Assembly (NCBI RefSeq): GCF_008727715.1
Contig: NZ_CP044218.1
Location: 4,819,501-4,883,500 of the forward strand
Origin: Mesorhizobium terrae
GTDB lineage: Bacteria; Pseudomonadota; Alphaproteobacteria; Rhizobiales; Rhizobiaceae
Reading direction: 5' to 3'
Length of the DNA: 64,000 nucleotides
Shown here: positions 44,203 through 52,502 of the stretch, one piece after another
Layout of the letters: each line of letters opens with the position of its first letter
Position numbering within the stretch: the stretch's first letter is position 1
Program-made: the position numbers and the translations under genes
The notes under the pieces: model-generated
Told to the model about the DNA's origin: nothing
The model's input: the letters and a program-made list of their open reading frames with translations, nothing else
Databases searched by the model: none

Positions 44203-44996
44203 CGTGGCTGGTCCACCAGGCTGTAGGCCTTCGCCGTGGTGAGGTTCAGCGCCTCGGTGAGCTGGAGACGCACGCGCTCCATCTCCTCCTCGTTGGCATC
44301 CGACGCCACGAAGATCGGTTCGCCGGCGGCGATTGCCGAACGACCGAAAGGCAGATTGATCGTCGTCTTGTCCCAGCTCTTTTCCAGCACCTTGCGGCGG
44401 CTGGTGGCGAGCGCCGCCGGCACGATGGGACGGCCCGAAAGCTTGGCCAGAAGGATGACGCCGAGACCCGCGTCACGCGGCGTGCCATGCGGGATATCGG
44501 CGATCATGCAGACATTCTTGCCTGCCATGAGGGATTTCTTCAGTGCGATCAGTGCCTTGGCACCGCCCTTGTCGATGTGGCGCGCATCGGCGCGGCCGCC
44601 GGAACCGCGTACGGTCTCGATACCGAAACGCTCGATCACCTGCGCGTTGATCTCGGCGTCGGCGCTGCGCGACACCATGGCGACGAGACCGCGCTTGGAA
44701 GGGTAGAAGGCGGGCATCAGGATGTGCTGGCCGTGCCAGAGCGCGATGATGCCCGGCTCGATGCCCTCAAATTCCCTGTCGCCGAAGGTCGCCGAAGCGG
44801 CAACCCGGGGATTGGTCAGGCGAATGAACCGCATGGTGAGCGTGAACAGGCTGACGATCAGGCTCTTGACGAAACGCGACTGCGCCAGCGGCTCACGCAC
44901 CTTCTTCCACAGCGGCTTCAACGCGCTGCCGCTGCGTTGCCTGCCGGCCGCCGGCTCGTCGGCCCGCGGTTTCGCCACTCGTTCTTCCATCGTCAC
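44199..44996 (-). CDS. lysophospholipid acyltransferase-family protein (DUF374)
   Basis: 265 residues. After a basic N-terminus and one hydrophobic segment, the DUF374 signature IIALWHGQHILMPAFY contains a likely catalytic His, followed by GSGGRADARHIDKGGAKAL and MIADIPHGTPRDAGLG. Its place between DUF4170 and waaA suggests an acyl transfer in lipid A or membrane lipid biosynthesis. Its start overlaps the DUF4170 stop by 4 bases. A specific lipid A acyltransferase name is not justified. Confidence 0.82.
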   Translation of the reverse strand: MTMEERVAKPRADEPAAGRQRSGSALKPLWKKVREPLAQSRFVKSLIVSLFTLTMRFIRLTNPRVAASATFGDREFEGIEPGIIALWHGQHILMPAFYPSKRGLVAMVSRSADAEINAQVIERFGIETVRGSGGRADARHIDKGGAKALIALKKSLMAGKNVCMIADIPHGTPRDAGLGVILLAKLSGRPIVPAALATSRRKVLEKSWDKTTINLPFGRSAIAAGEPIFVASDANEEEMERVRLQLTEALNLTTAKAYSLVDQPR

Positions 44997-45238
44997 GCGC
45001 CGGCCTTGCCTTCCGGATCGAGCAGGCGGTGCAGATGCACGACGAAATAGCGCATATGCGCATTGTCAACGCTGCCCTGGGCCTTGGACTTCCAGGCCGT
45101 CAGAGCCGACTGGTAGTCGGGATAAACGCCGACAATGTCCAGCGCGTCGAGATTGCGGAACTCAGTGCTGCCGACGCTCTTCAATTCGCCGCCGAACACC
45201 AGGTGCAAAAGCTGCTTCTTTCCGTCTTCCCCGGTCAT
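44993..45238 (-). CDS. DUF4170 domain protein
   Basis: 81 residues matching DUF4170 throughout: LLHLVFGGELKSVGSTEFRNL, DIVGVYPDYQSALTAWKSKAQ and MRYFVVHLHRLLDP. The family is small, alphaproteobacterial and often next to waaA; its function is unknown. It heads the acyltransferase-waaA-lpxK overlap chain, 75 bases after cysQ. Confidence 0.86.
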   Translation of the reverse strand: MTGEDGKKQLLHLVFGGELKSVGSTEFRNLDALDIVGVYPDYQSALTAWKSKAQGSVDNAHMRYFVVHLHRLLDPEGKAGA

Positions 45239-45313
45239 GTCCGTCCTTCACATCGCGTGATTTGGTGCTTGGTCTAGACCAAAGCCGCCTATTTTGAAAC
45301 CTTTGATACGCCG

Positions 45314-46132
45314 TTAGCCGTGCTGGCTGCCGATGACGACGGCCATCATGGCCAGGAGTTCGCCGCTGCCGGCGGCCAAGGCGCCGTGGCTGACCTTTTC
45401 CTTGCCGAAGGCAGGCGTCTGCCCGTGGCTGTCGATCAACCGGCCACCCGCCTCGCGCAGGATGAGTTCGGCGGCGGCGATGTCCCAGTCATGCGCGTTC
45501 GGCTTGACGAAGGTGGCGTCCAGCCTGCCGGCGGCGATCATCGCAAGGCGGTAGGCCAGCGAGGGGATGTAGGCCGCGCGGTGCATGCGGCCCTGCCAGG
45601 CCTGCGGCACCAGATCGAGCATCGGCTTCGGTCCGGCCATTTCGGCGATGGGCGGCGTTTCGCGCGCGCGGATCGGGGCTCCGTTCAGGAACGCGCCGCC
45701 ACCGGGCACCGCCCAATAGGTCTCGTGCGCCGCCGGACATTCGAGCACGCCAGCAATCGCCCTGCCCTGTTCGACCACCGCGACGCTGACACACCAGCTC
45801 TTCTGGCCATCGAGGAAGCCGCGCGTGCCGTCGATGGGATCGACAACGAAGACGCGGCGTGCCTTCAGCCTCTCGGGGCCGTCGGCCGTCTCCTCGGACA
45901 GCCAGCCATAATCGGGCCGCGCCGCCATCAATGTCTCGCGCAGATAGGCGTCGGCGGCGTAGTCGGCCTCGCTGACCGGCGAAGTGCCGCCCTTCATCCA
46001 GACTTCCGGGTTCTTGCCGAAATAGCGCAGGGCAATGGCGCCCGCCTCGCGCGCGGCGGCGCGCAGCAGGGCCAGGTCTTCGTCGAACCCGGCCGATCCG
46101 CCCGCATCCGTGGCTGCGTCAACTTCCGGCAA
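45314..46132 (-). CDS. cysQ: 3'(2'),5'-bisphosphate nucleotidase (CysQ type)
   Basis: A 272-residue inositol monophosphatase-superfamily enzyme: GGTSPVSEADYAAD, WLSEET, then VVDPIDGTRGFLDG (metal site), and AHDWDIAAAELILREAGG. It probably clears 3'-phosphoadenosine 5'-phosphate. The only feasible start is TTG 46132, supported by GAAGGGA 6 bases upstream. It overlaps the tldD/pmbA-type stop by 14 bases. Confidence 0.85.
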   Translation of the reverse strand: MPEVDAATDAGGSAGFDEDLALLRAAAREAGAIALRYFGKNPEVWMKGGTSPVSEADYAADAYLRETLMAARPDYGWLSEETADGPERLKARRVFVVDPIDGTRGFLDGQKSWCVSVAVVEQGRAIAGVLECPAAHETYWAVPGGGAFLNGAPIRARETPPIAEMAGPKPMLDLVPQAWQGRMHRAAYIPSLAYRLAMIAAGRLDATFVKPNAHDWDIAAAELILREAGGRLIDSHGQTPAFGKEKVSHGALAAGSGELLAMMAVVIGSQHG

Positions 46133-47462
46133 GGGTCATCCCTTCGATCAAAAGCGTCGGCGCCGCGGTGCCATAGTCGCGGTCGAGATCGTTGGCGGGG
46201 ACCAGGCCGAGGAACATGGTCTTCAGGTTCGAGGCGATCGTCACCTCGGAGACGGGGAAGGTCAGTTCGCCGTTCTCGATCCAGAAACCGGAAGCGCCGC
46301 GGCTGTATTCGCCGGTGATCATGTTGACGCCCTGGCCGAACACTTCGGTGACGTAGAAGCCGCTCTTCAGCGAACCTATCAACTCTTCTGGCGACCGTTC
46401 GCCGGGCTCGATGGCGAGATTGGTGGAGGATGGCGACACCTGCGAGCCGCCGCGCGCGCCGCGCCCATTGGTGGTGAGGCCGAGTTCGCGCGCCGCCGAA
46501 GTCGACAGGAACCAGTGATTGAGCACGCCCTTCTCGATCATCAAGAGCTTGCTGGCGCCAACGCCTTCGCCGTCGAACGGCCGGGACGCCTGCCCGCGCC
46601 GGCGCAGCGGCTCATCGGTGACGGTGATGGCGGCGGAAGCCACCTGCTTGCCCATCATGTCGCGCAGGAACGACGTCTTCCGCGCAACCGAGGCACCGTT
46701 GATGGCACCGGCAAGATGGCCGGCAATGCCGCGCGCGACACGCGGATCGAAGATGACGTCGACCGTGCCGGTCGGCATCTTGCGTGCGCCCAAACGCTTC
46801 ACCGCACGTTCGCCGGCGCTGCGGCCGATTGTTTCCGGCCCGTCGAGGTCGGCGAAATGCAGGCGCGAGGAATAGTCGTAGTCACGCTCCATGCCGGTGC
46901 CCTCGCCGGCGATGACGCTGGCCGAGAGCGAGAAGCGGGTGCCGACATACTGGCCTAGGAAGCCGTGCGAGGTGGCGAGTACCAGGCCGCCCATGCCGGC
47001 GCCTGCGCCGGCGCCGCCGGAATTGGTCACACCCTTGACGGCAAGCGCGGCCTCTTCCGCCGCAAGCGCATCCTCGCGCAGACGGTCGGCGGAAACTTCG
47101 GTTGCGTCGAACAGGTCGAGATCGTTGGCGCCGCTGGCCAGCAGCGCCGGGTCGGCGAGGCCCTGATAGGGATCTTCCGGCGAGACTTTCGCCATGGCCA
47201 CGGCACGTTCTGCCAGCATCTTCGGTTCGGAGGCGGCGGTCGCCGAAACGCTGGCGACACGATTGCCGATGAAGACGCGCAGCGAGACATCCTCGCTCTC
47301 CGACGCGTTGGTGTTCTCCACCTTGCCGAGGCGCACCGACACGCTGGTCGAGCGGCCACGCACCACAACCGCGTCGGCGGCGTCGGCGCCGGCCTTTTTA
47401 GCGGCATCGACCAGCGCGGCAACGCGATCGGTCAGTCTTGTCGTGTCGAGCGTGTCGGCCAT
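46119..47462 (-). CDS. pmbA: TldD/PmbA-family metalloprotease subunit
   Basis: A 447-residue PmbA/TldE-like protein from MADTLDTTRLTDRVAALVDAA. Landmarks: DAVVVRGRSTSVSVRLGKVENTNASES, VIFDPRVARGIAGHL, PFDGEGVGASKLLMIEKGVLNHWF, and FGQGVNMITGEYSRGASGFWIENGE. There is no HExxxH motif, so it is the TldE-type partner that needs TldD for activity; TldD is not in view. The frame extends upstream to 47651 without family likeness. Confidence 0.85.
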   Translation of the reverse strand: MADTLDTTRLTDRVAALVDAAKKAGADAADAVVVRGRSTSVSVRLGKVENTNASESEDVSLRVFIGNRVASVSATAASEPKMLAERAVAMAKVSPEDPYQGLADPALLASGANDLDLFDATEVSADRLREDALAAEEAALAVKGVTNSGGAGAGAGMGGLVLATSHGFLGQYVGTRFSLSASVIAGEGTGMERDYDYSSRLHFADLDGPETIGRSAGERAVKRLGARKMPTGTVDVIFDPRVARGIAGHLAGAINGASVARKTSFLRDMMGKQVASAAITVTDEPLRRRGQASRPFDGEGVGASKLLMIEKGVLNHWFLSTSAARELGLTTNGRGARGGSQVSPSSTNLAIEPGERSPEELIGSLKSGFYVTEVFGQGVNMITGEYSRGASGFWIENGELTFPVSEVTIASNLKTMFLGLVPANDLDRDYGTAAPTLLIEGMTLAGS

Positions 47463-47577
47463 GTCTGCTGTCCTGCTGATAGCGGGGCGCGTGTTTGAAC
47501 GCGGGTCGCCGCTCCATCTATTGTCCTCAACCAGCCTATGCAATGGCTGAAAGCCAATCCGCCGCAGTCTGGTGTTG

Positions 47578-47600
47578 CCTTCTCCCCTTGCCGGAGAAGG
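47578..47600. repeat. short dispersed palindrome
   Basis: CCTTCTCC and GGAGAAGG (8 bp each) with a 7-base spacer, similar to 41821-41843. It lies 9 bases past the HxlR stop on the minus strand. It lacks a U-tract. Confidence 0.4.
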
Positions 47601-47608
47601 AATATCTC

Positions 47609-47929
47609 TCAAGCCTCGGCGCGGACCTGGAACCGTTCGCTCCACCGGCACAGCCCTTCTGCCCCGGCGCAGAGTGCTGCACCTGCTTCCGTCAGCGAAT
47701 AGACAACCTTGGCCGGCAATCCGGGATAGGCCTGCCTTTTCACCAACCCGTCGGTCTCCATCTCGCGCAATTGCTGCGCCAGCATCTTTTCGCTGATGTC
47801 GGGAATGGAGTGCCTGAGCCGGCCGAACCTACGCGGCGCGCCGGAAAGCGCGCACAGGATATCGATCTTCCACTTGCCCGCGACCAGTTTCATCGCGACC
47901 GAAAAGCCGTTTTCCATAGGCTTGTTCAT
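47609..47929 (-). CDS. HxlR-family winged-helix regulator
   Basis: A 106-residue HxlR protein: MKLVAGKWKIDILCALSGAPRRFGRLRHSIPDISEKMLAQQLREMETDGLV and KVVYSLTEAG. HxlR proteins often sense electrophiles or metabolites. It is divergent from the oxidoreductase gene at 48070, with 140 bases between, which it likely controls. Confidence 0.88.
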   Translation of the reverse strand: MNKPMENGFSVAMKLVAGKWKIDILCALSGAPRRFGRLRHSIPDISEKMLAQQLREMETDGLVKRQAYPGLPAKVVYSLTEAGAALCAGAEGLCRWSERFQVRAEA

Positions 47930-48069
47930 CCCGTTCTCCTTACCGGCCCATTTCCCTTACCGTGAGGTAACCACTTACGTTTGCGTGCGTATTGGCCCCG
48001 CCCCTTCGGCGTCTTAGCTCCCGGCTCACGGCAAGCAAGCCGTGTGTTCAGCCGATATGGAGTGTCGCA

Positions 48070-48954
48070 ATGAAGCCTGCAATCACTGTTTTGGGAACCG
48101 GACGGATGGGATCGGCGCTCGCCCGCGCGCTTTTGACGGCGGGGCACCGGACAACTGTGTGGAACAGAACGATCGAAAAGACCGCGCCGCTGGCTGCAGT
48201 CGGCGCCATCGTGGCGCCATCGGTGCGGAAGGCAATCGAGGCCGCGGATATCGTTATCGCCAACCTGACCGACTATGCGGCAACGGCGGCGCTGCTGCAT
48301 GGCGACGACCTCGCCGCTCTTCGCGGCAAGGTGATCGTGGAACTCGCATCGGGCACGCCGCATGGCGCGCGCGAGGCCGGGGAATGGGCCGCGCGCCACG
48401 GCGTCACCTATCTCGACGGCGCGATCATGGCGACGCCGGACTACATCGGTACCGAGCACGGCACGATCCTGGTTTCGGGATCAAAACAGGCTTTCGACGC
48501 GGGCACGGACATGTTCGCGGCGCTGGGCGGCAATGTTCAGCATGTCGGCGAGGATCTGGGGCGGGCCAATGCGCTGGACAGCGCCCTGCTTGCGCTGATG
48601 TGGGGAGCCTTATTCGGCGCGCTCCATTCCATTGCCGTGAGCAAGGCCGAAAAGATCGAGCTTGGCGAACTGGCCAAGCAATGGACCGCGACCGCCCCGG
48701 TAATCGAGGGGCTGGTGACGGACCTGATCAAACGCACCGAAGCGGAACGGTTCGCGGCGGACGACGAGACGCTGTCGTCGATCTCGCCGCATTACAGCGC
48801 ATTCCAGCACCTCGTCGAACTGATGGACGTGAGCAAGATCGACCGCACGGTGGTCGACGGCTATGATGGAATCTTTCAGCAAGCGATCGCCGCCGGCCAT
48901 CTGCACGACGATTTCGCGGCGCTGTCGCAATTTATGGGAAGGGCCGGCAAATAG
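48070..48954 (+). CDS. NAD(P)-dependent oxidoreductase, imine reductase/3-hydroxyisobutyrate dehydrogenase type
   Basis: A 294-residue protein with Rossmann motif VLGTGRMGSALARALLTAGH at the N-terminus and ELASGTPHGAREAGEWAARHG and YLDGAIMATPDYIGTEHGTILVSG, seen in imine-reductase-like members. An all-helical C-terminal domain follows. The position where the Lys of beta-hydroxyacid dehydrogenases would sit is not clearly Lys, favouring an imine reductase-like role. ATG 48070 has GGAG upstream. One base separates it from the next gene. Confidence 0.8.
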   Translation: MKPAITVLGTGRMGSALARALLTAGHRTTVWNRTIEKTAPLAAVGAIVAPSVRKAIEAADIVIANLTDYAATAALLHGDDLAALRGKVIVELASGTPHGAREAGEWAARHGVTYLDGAIMATPDYIGTEHGTILVSGSKQAFDAGTDMFAALGGNVQHVGEDLGRANALDSALLALMWGALFGALHSIAVSKAEKIELGELAKQWTATAPVIEGLVTDLIKRTEAERFAADDETLSSISPHYSAFQHLVELMDVSKIDRTVVDGYDGIFQQAIAAGHLHDDFAALSQFMGRAGK

Positions 48955-48955
48955 A

Positions 48956-49348
48956 ATGTCCCTGACACAGCTGATCGACACATATTGCGCATCCTGGTCG
49001 GACCAGGATGCGGAACGGCGACGGGCCTTGCTGTTGTCGGTGTGGGGCGATGGCGCGACCTATACGGACCCCACCGCCCATGCGGACGGCGCGGAAGCAT
49101 TGCTAGCCCACATCAAGGGTATCCAGGCGCGATATCCCGGTGCCCGCATTGCTCGAACGAGCGACGTGGACGTTCACCACGGCATTGCGCGCTTCGCCTG
49201 GACATTCGTGCTTGCGGACGGTTCGTCCTTTCCCGAGGGCCTGGACATTGCGTTCCTCAACGCCGACCAGACGCGCATAACACGCATCATCGGCTTTTTC
49301 GGACCATTGGCCAGGCCAGAAGTACGCCAGGCCGCAGCCCCGTCCTGA
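48956..49348 (+). CDS. NTF2-like (SnoaL-type) protein
   Basis: A 130-residue NTF2-fold protein: MSLTQLIDTYCASWSDQDAERRRALL, WGDGATYTDPTAHADGAEALLAHIKG, ITRIIGFFGPL. The fold often forms small binding or isomerase proteins. It begins 2 bases after the oxidoreductase stop and probably shares its operon and HxlR control. Confidence 0.8.
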   Translation: MSLTQLIDTYCASWSDQDAERRRALLLSVWGDGATYTDPTAHADGAEALLAHIKGIQARYPGARIARTSDVDVHHGIARFAWTFVLADGSSFPEGLDIAFLNADQTRITRIIGFFGPLARPEVRQAAAPS

Positions 49349-49469
49349 ACCTAGGTGGCACCGGCGTTTCGAGCGTTTTCGAAATTGCCAAGAGGTCGAT
49401 GTTTGCGGCACTCTCGCGAGTAGTGCGGTTGTGTCCGCAAACCCGACTTCGAACGACGAAAGGCCCGTC

Positions 49470-49886
49470 ATGACACCCTTCCACCTCGCCTTCCCCGTGC
49501 GCGACCTCGACGAGACGCGTGCCTTCTATGGCGAGGTGCTGGGCTGCCGCATCGGCCGCTCGTCCGACAGCTGGGTCGATTTCGACCTCTACGGCCACCA
49601 GATGTCGGCGCATCTGCGGCCCAACGCGGCCGCTGCCCAACGCGACGGCGCCGTCGACGGAATTGCCGTGCCGATCCCGCATTTCGGCGCGGTGCTTTTG
49701 ATGGACGAGTGGGAAAAGCTCGCCGCCCGGCTGGAAGCGCGCCAGGACATCGACTGGCTGGAGCGGCCGATGGTGCGCTTCAAGGGCCAGCCCGGCGAAC
49801 AGGCAACGCTGTTCATCCGCGACCCGTCCGGCAACGCGCTGGAGTTCAAGGGATTTCGTTCGCTGGAACAGGTGTTCGCGCATTGA
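49470..49886 (+). CDS. VOC (glyoxalase-fold) family protein
   Basis: A 138-residue vicinal oxygen chelate protein: PFHLAFPVRDLDETRAFYGEVLGCRIGRSS and FIRDPSGNALEFKGF. Candidate metal ligands are H4, a His in the HQMSAH segment and the Glu in ALEFKGF. ATG 49470 has AAAGG upstream. Substrate unknown. Confidence 0.85.
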   Translation: MTPFHLAFPVRDLDETRAFYGEVLGCRIGRSSDSWVDFDLYGHQMSAHLRPNAAAAQRDGAVDGIAVPIPHFGAVLLMDEWEKLAARLEARQDIDWLERPMVRFKGQPGEQATLFIRDPSGNALEFKGFRSLEQVFAH

Positions 49887-50244
49887 TGGGCGCGATACGG
49901 GCACTTCTTCGGGATTGAACCGCGTTACCTTCGTCCACGTTCCGGCATGGATTCCCGACACTCTCCAGTCGCTTCGCTCCCTCACGAGGTCGGGAATGAC
50001 GGAGTTTCCTTTCCGTCTTCGCTAGTCTCCAGCGCTTGCTCCGACAGTGGAAACCCACCTGGGTTGCGGTGGGCCACGGTCCGCCCCGCGAGGAGCATGG
50101 TAACGTCCACTTTGACAGTTGGCGCAGACCGCAAATCCAGTCCGTCATTCCCGACCTCGTGAGGGAGCGAAGCGACCGGAGAGTGTCGGGAATCCATGCC
50201 GGAACGGTGGAGAACGAGGTCACGACCCCGCTTCTCAACCCGAA
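49887..50244. other. 358-base gene-free region carrying a BIME-like inverted repeat
   Basis: The two repeat arms occupy 49938-50003 and 50141-50206 (separate entry). The 137-base centre holds a CCCACC/GGTGGG hairpin (50054-50059 with 50066-50071) and no credible gene. Confidence 0.65.
49938..50206. repeat. inverted pair of 66-base palindromic (REP/BIME-type) units
   Basis: Arm 49938-50003 and arm 50141-50206 are reverse complements with one mismatch in 66 bases. Each arm itself starts and ends with ATTCCCGAC and GTCGGGAAT, so it can fold alone. The 137-base spacer is unique within the window. Confidence 0.88.
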
Positions 50245-51090
50245 TTATCGCAGGAGTTTGACCCGCCGCGCCTCAAGCGCGGCCTCGACGGCGCGCTTGA
50301 CCTCGTCCTTCACCGCCACCGTCTCGGCCATCACGGCGTCGATCTTCATGAAGTCGAGCACGCGAAAACGCGAGACCGGCGGACGGATGAGGATGTCGGG
50401 ACGGCCCTGCGTCAGCTTGTTGGCGATGATGGACTGCATCATCAGCTGGGTGGCACCGAACATCAAGTCGATCGAGGTCGGCCGCTTGCGGCTGCCGGTC
50501 TCGGGACCGCCAACGACGTCGACGGCGATGGTGATGTCGGCCTCGTTGGCGATCAGGTCGAAGGGCACCGGGTTGTAGATGCCGCCGTCGATCAGGGTGA
50601 CGCCGTCGCGCACCACCGGCCGGAATACCGCCGGGATCGCCGCCGACGCGGCCAGCGCCGAATGCAGGTCGCCTGCGTCGAAGACCGCGAGCTTGTGGCC
50701 GAAATAGTCGGTCGCCGTGACCTTCAGCGGGATTTTCAACTCCTCGAAGCTGGCCGGCACGATCTCCGGCAGGAAGGCTTTGAGGATGCGCTCGACATTG
50801 AACTGGCCGACACGCAGGCCGCCCTCCATGGCTTCGGCAAAAGTGCCCGGCCGGGCACGCCACATGCGGCTGGCCACCTGGGCGCGGGTGCCGAGGATGG
50901 AGCGCGCATAGGCGTGGATGTCGCGGCCGCTCATGCCGGAGGCAACACCGGCCCCGATCAGCGAGCCGATCGACGAGCCGGCCAAAGCCACCGGCTTGAT
51001 GCCCAGTTCGTCAAGCGCCTCGACGACGTGGATGTGCGCGAGGCCGCGCGCGCCGCCGCCGCCAAAGGCGATGCCGAAGGTCGGGCTCAA
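50245..51090 (-). CDS. patatin-like phospholipase
   Basis: A 281-residue patatin domain: oxyanion GGGGARGLAH (10-19), nucleophile S40 in GSSIGS, and the catalytic Asp in LIDGGIYNPVPFD. It likely hydrolyses acyl esters. The start is TTG 51090, overlapping the M16 stop as TTGA, so it is coupled to the peptidase genes. Confidence 0.86.
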   Translation of the reverse strand: MSPTFGIAFGGGGARGLAHIHVVEALDELGIKPVALAGSSIGSLIGAGVASGMSGRDIHAYARSILGTRAQVASRMWRARPGTFAEAMEGGLRVGQFNVERILKAFLPEIVPASFEELKIPLKVTATDYFGHKLAVFDAGDLHSALAASAAIPAVFRPVVRDGVTLIDGGIYNPVPFDLIANEADITIAVDVVGGPETGSRKRPTSIDLMFGATQLMMQSIIANKLTQGRPDILIRPPVSRFRVLDFMKIDAVMAETVAVKDEVKRAVEAALEARRVKLLR

Positions 51091-52499
51091 CCCTTGCCGT
51101 CCCCGGCCAGCGGCGGGCCGACAATCAGCACGGAAGGTTCGACGGAGAGCAACTTCCTGGCCACGGCCTTCACCTCGTCCAGTGTCACGGCGTTGATATA
51201 GGACGCACGGCGCTGGATGTAGTCGATGCCCAGCTCGCCGACCTGCAGTTCGACCAGAGTGTTGGCGATTGCGTCGGAAGAGTCGAGATTGTTGATGGCA
51301 TAGGCGCCGATCAGGTATTTTTTGGTCGCCGCCAGTTCCTGCTCGGTCGGCCCTTCCGTCGCCATGCGCCGGATGACGTCGCGCACGACGCCAAGCGTCT
51401 CGGCGGCGCGGTCGGAGCGCGTCGCGGTACCGACCGTGAGCAAGGCGGCGTAGCGCCGGTTGACCAGCGACGACGACACGCCATAGGCCAGGCCGCGCTT
51501 TTCGCGCACTTCCTGATAGAGGCGCGAAGTGTATGCCGAGCCGCCGAGCATGTCGTTCATGACGGCCGCGGCATAAAAATCCGGCGCGTCGCGGCGCACG
51601 CCCGGGAAGGCCAGTTGCAGCGATGTCTGCGGCAGGTCGTAATTGACCTCCACCTTCTGCCCGAATTTGAGATCGACGTCGGCCACCGGTTTCAGCGCCT
51701 GCTTTTCAGGCAGGTCGCCGAACAACTCGTCCAGCTTGCGCTTCAGCGTTTCGGCATCGATCGCGCCGACGACCGCGACACGCAGGCCGTCGCGCGCGAA
51801 GGTCGCCTTGTGGAAGGCGCGCAGATCGTCGGCGGTGATGGCCGGCACCGTTTCCTTGGTGCCGTCGTCGGCATTGGCGTAAGGATGGCTGCCATAGATG
51901 GAGCGGCGCCACTTGGTCTGGGCAATGGTTTCCGGGTCGCGCTCGCCGGCGAGCAGGCCGGAGAGGACCTGCGCGCGGATGCGCTCGATCGGCGCAGCGT
52001 CGAAGCGCGGACTGGTGATCGCCAACTTGAGCAGGCCCAGCGCATCGTCGCGCTTTTCGGCCAGCATGCGCATCGACCCGTAGACGCCGTCGCGGGTCGC
52101 CTCGAAACGCATTTCGGCGCCGGCCGTGTCGAGGCGGGTCTGGAAGGTGTCGCTGTCGAGATCGCCCGCGCCCTCGTCGAACAGGCCAGACATCAGATTG
52201 GCGGTGCCCTCCTTGCCGGCGGGGTCCTGGCTGGAGCCGCCCTGGAAGGCGAAACGCAGTGAGACGATGGGCACGGTGTAGTCTTCGACCAGCCACGCGG
52301 TGATGCCCTTTTCGGACTTCACCTCCTGGATGGTCATGGCGGACGCCGTGAACACCGGAAGAACCAGGAAGACCAGGCCGAGCAGCAGGGTCAGGACGGC
52401 GGCGCGGACCGGGGTGGTTTTGATCGACAACGCGCGGTCGCCCGCGAGGCCGGAAATGGCGGGGTGCGACGATTGCTGCAAAATTCTCATGGCCGGCAT
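51087..52499 (-). CDS. M16 peptidase family, non-catalytic partner subunit
   Basis: A 470-residue exported M16 protein. An N-terminal transmembrane segment or signal (about 31-52) precedes the M16 N-domain, where the HxxEH position reads KEGTANLMSGLF, so zinc ligands are absent. A C-terminal M16 domain has LYQEVREKRGLAYGVSSSLV. Such inactive subunits pair with an active M16 subunit. It follows that subunit by 3 bases. Confidence 0.85.
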   Translation of the reverse strand: MPAMRILQQSSHPAISGLAGDRALSIKTTPVRAAVLTLLLGLVFLVLPVFTASAMTIQEVKSEKGITAWLVEDYTVPIVSLRFAFQGGSSQDPAGKEGTANLMSGLFDEGAGDLDSDTFQTRLDTAGAEMRFEATRDGVYGSMRMLAEKRDDALGLLKLAITSPRFDAAPIERIRAQVLSGLLAGERDPETIAQTKWRRSIYGSHPYANADDGTKETVPAITADDLRAFHKATFARDGLRVAVVGAIDAETLKRKLDELFGDLPEKQALKPVADVDLKFGQKVEVNYDLPQTSLQLAFPGVRRDAPDFYAAAVMNDMLGGSAYTSRLYQEVREKRGLAYGVSSSLVNRRYAALLTVGTATRSDRAAETLGVVRDVIRRMATEGPTEQELAATKKYLIGAYAINNLDSSDAIANTLVELQVGELGIDYIQRRASYINAVTLDEVKAVARKLLSVEPSVLIVGPPLAGDGKG

Positions 52500-52502
52500 C
52501 GC

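Noticed and set aside
49938..50206. Inverted repeat as an insertion sequence or MITE with target duplication
   Set aside because: No transposase frame or clear flanking direct repeat; the short 137-base centre and self-folding arms fit a REP/BIME better.
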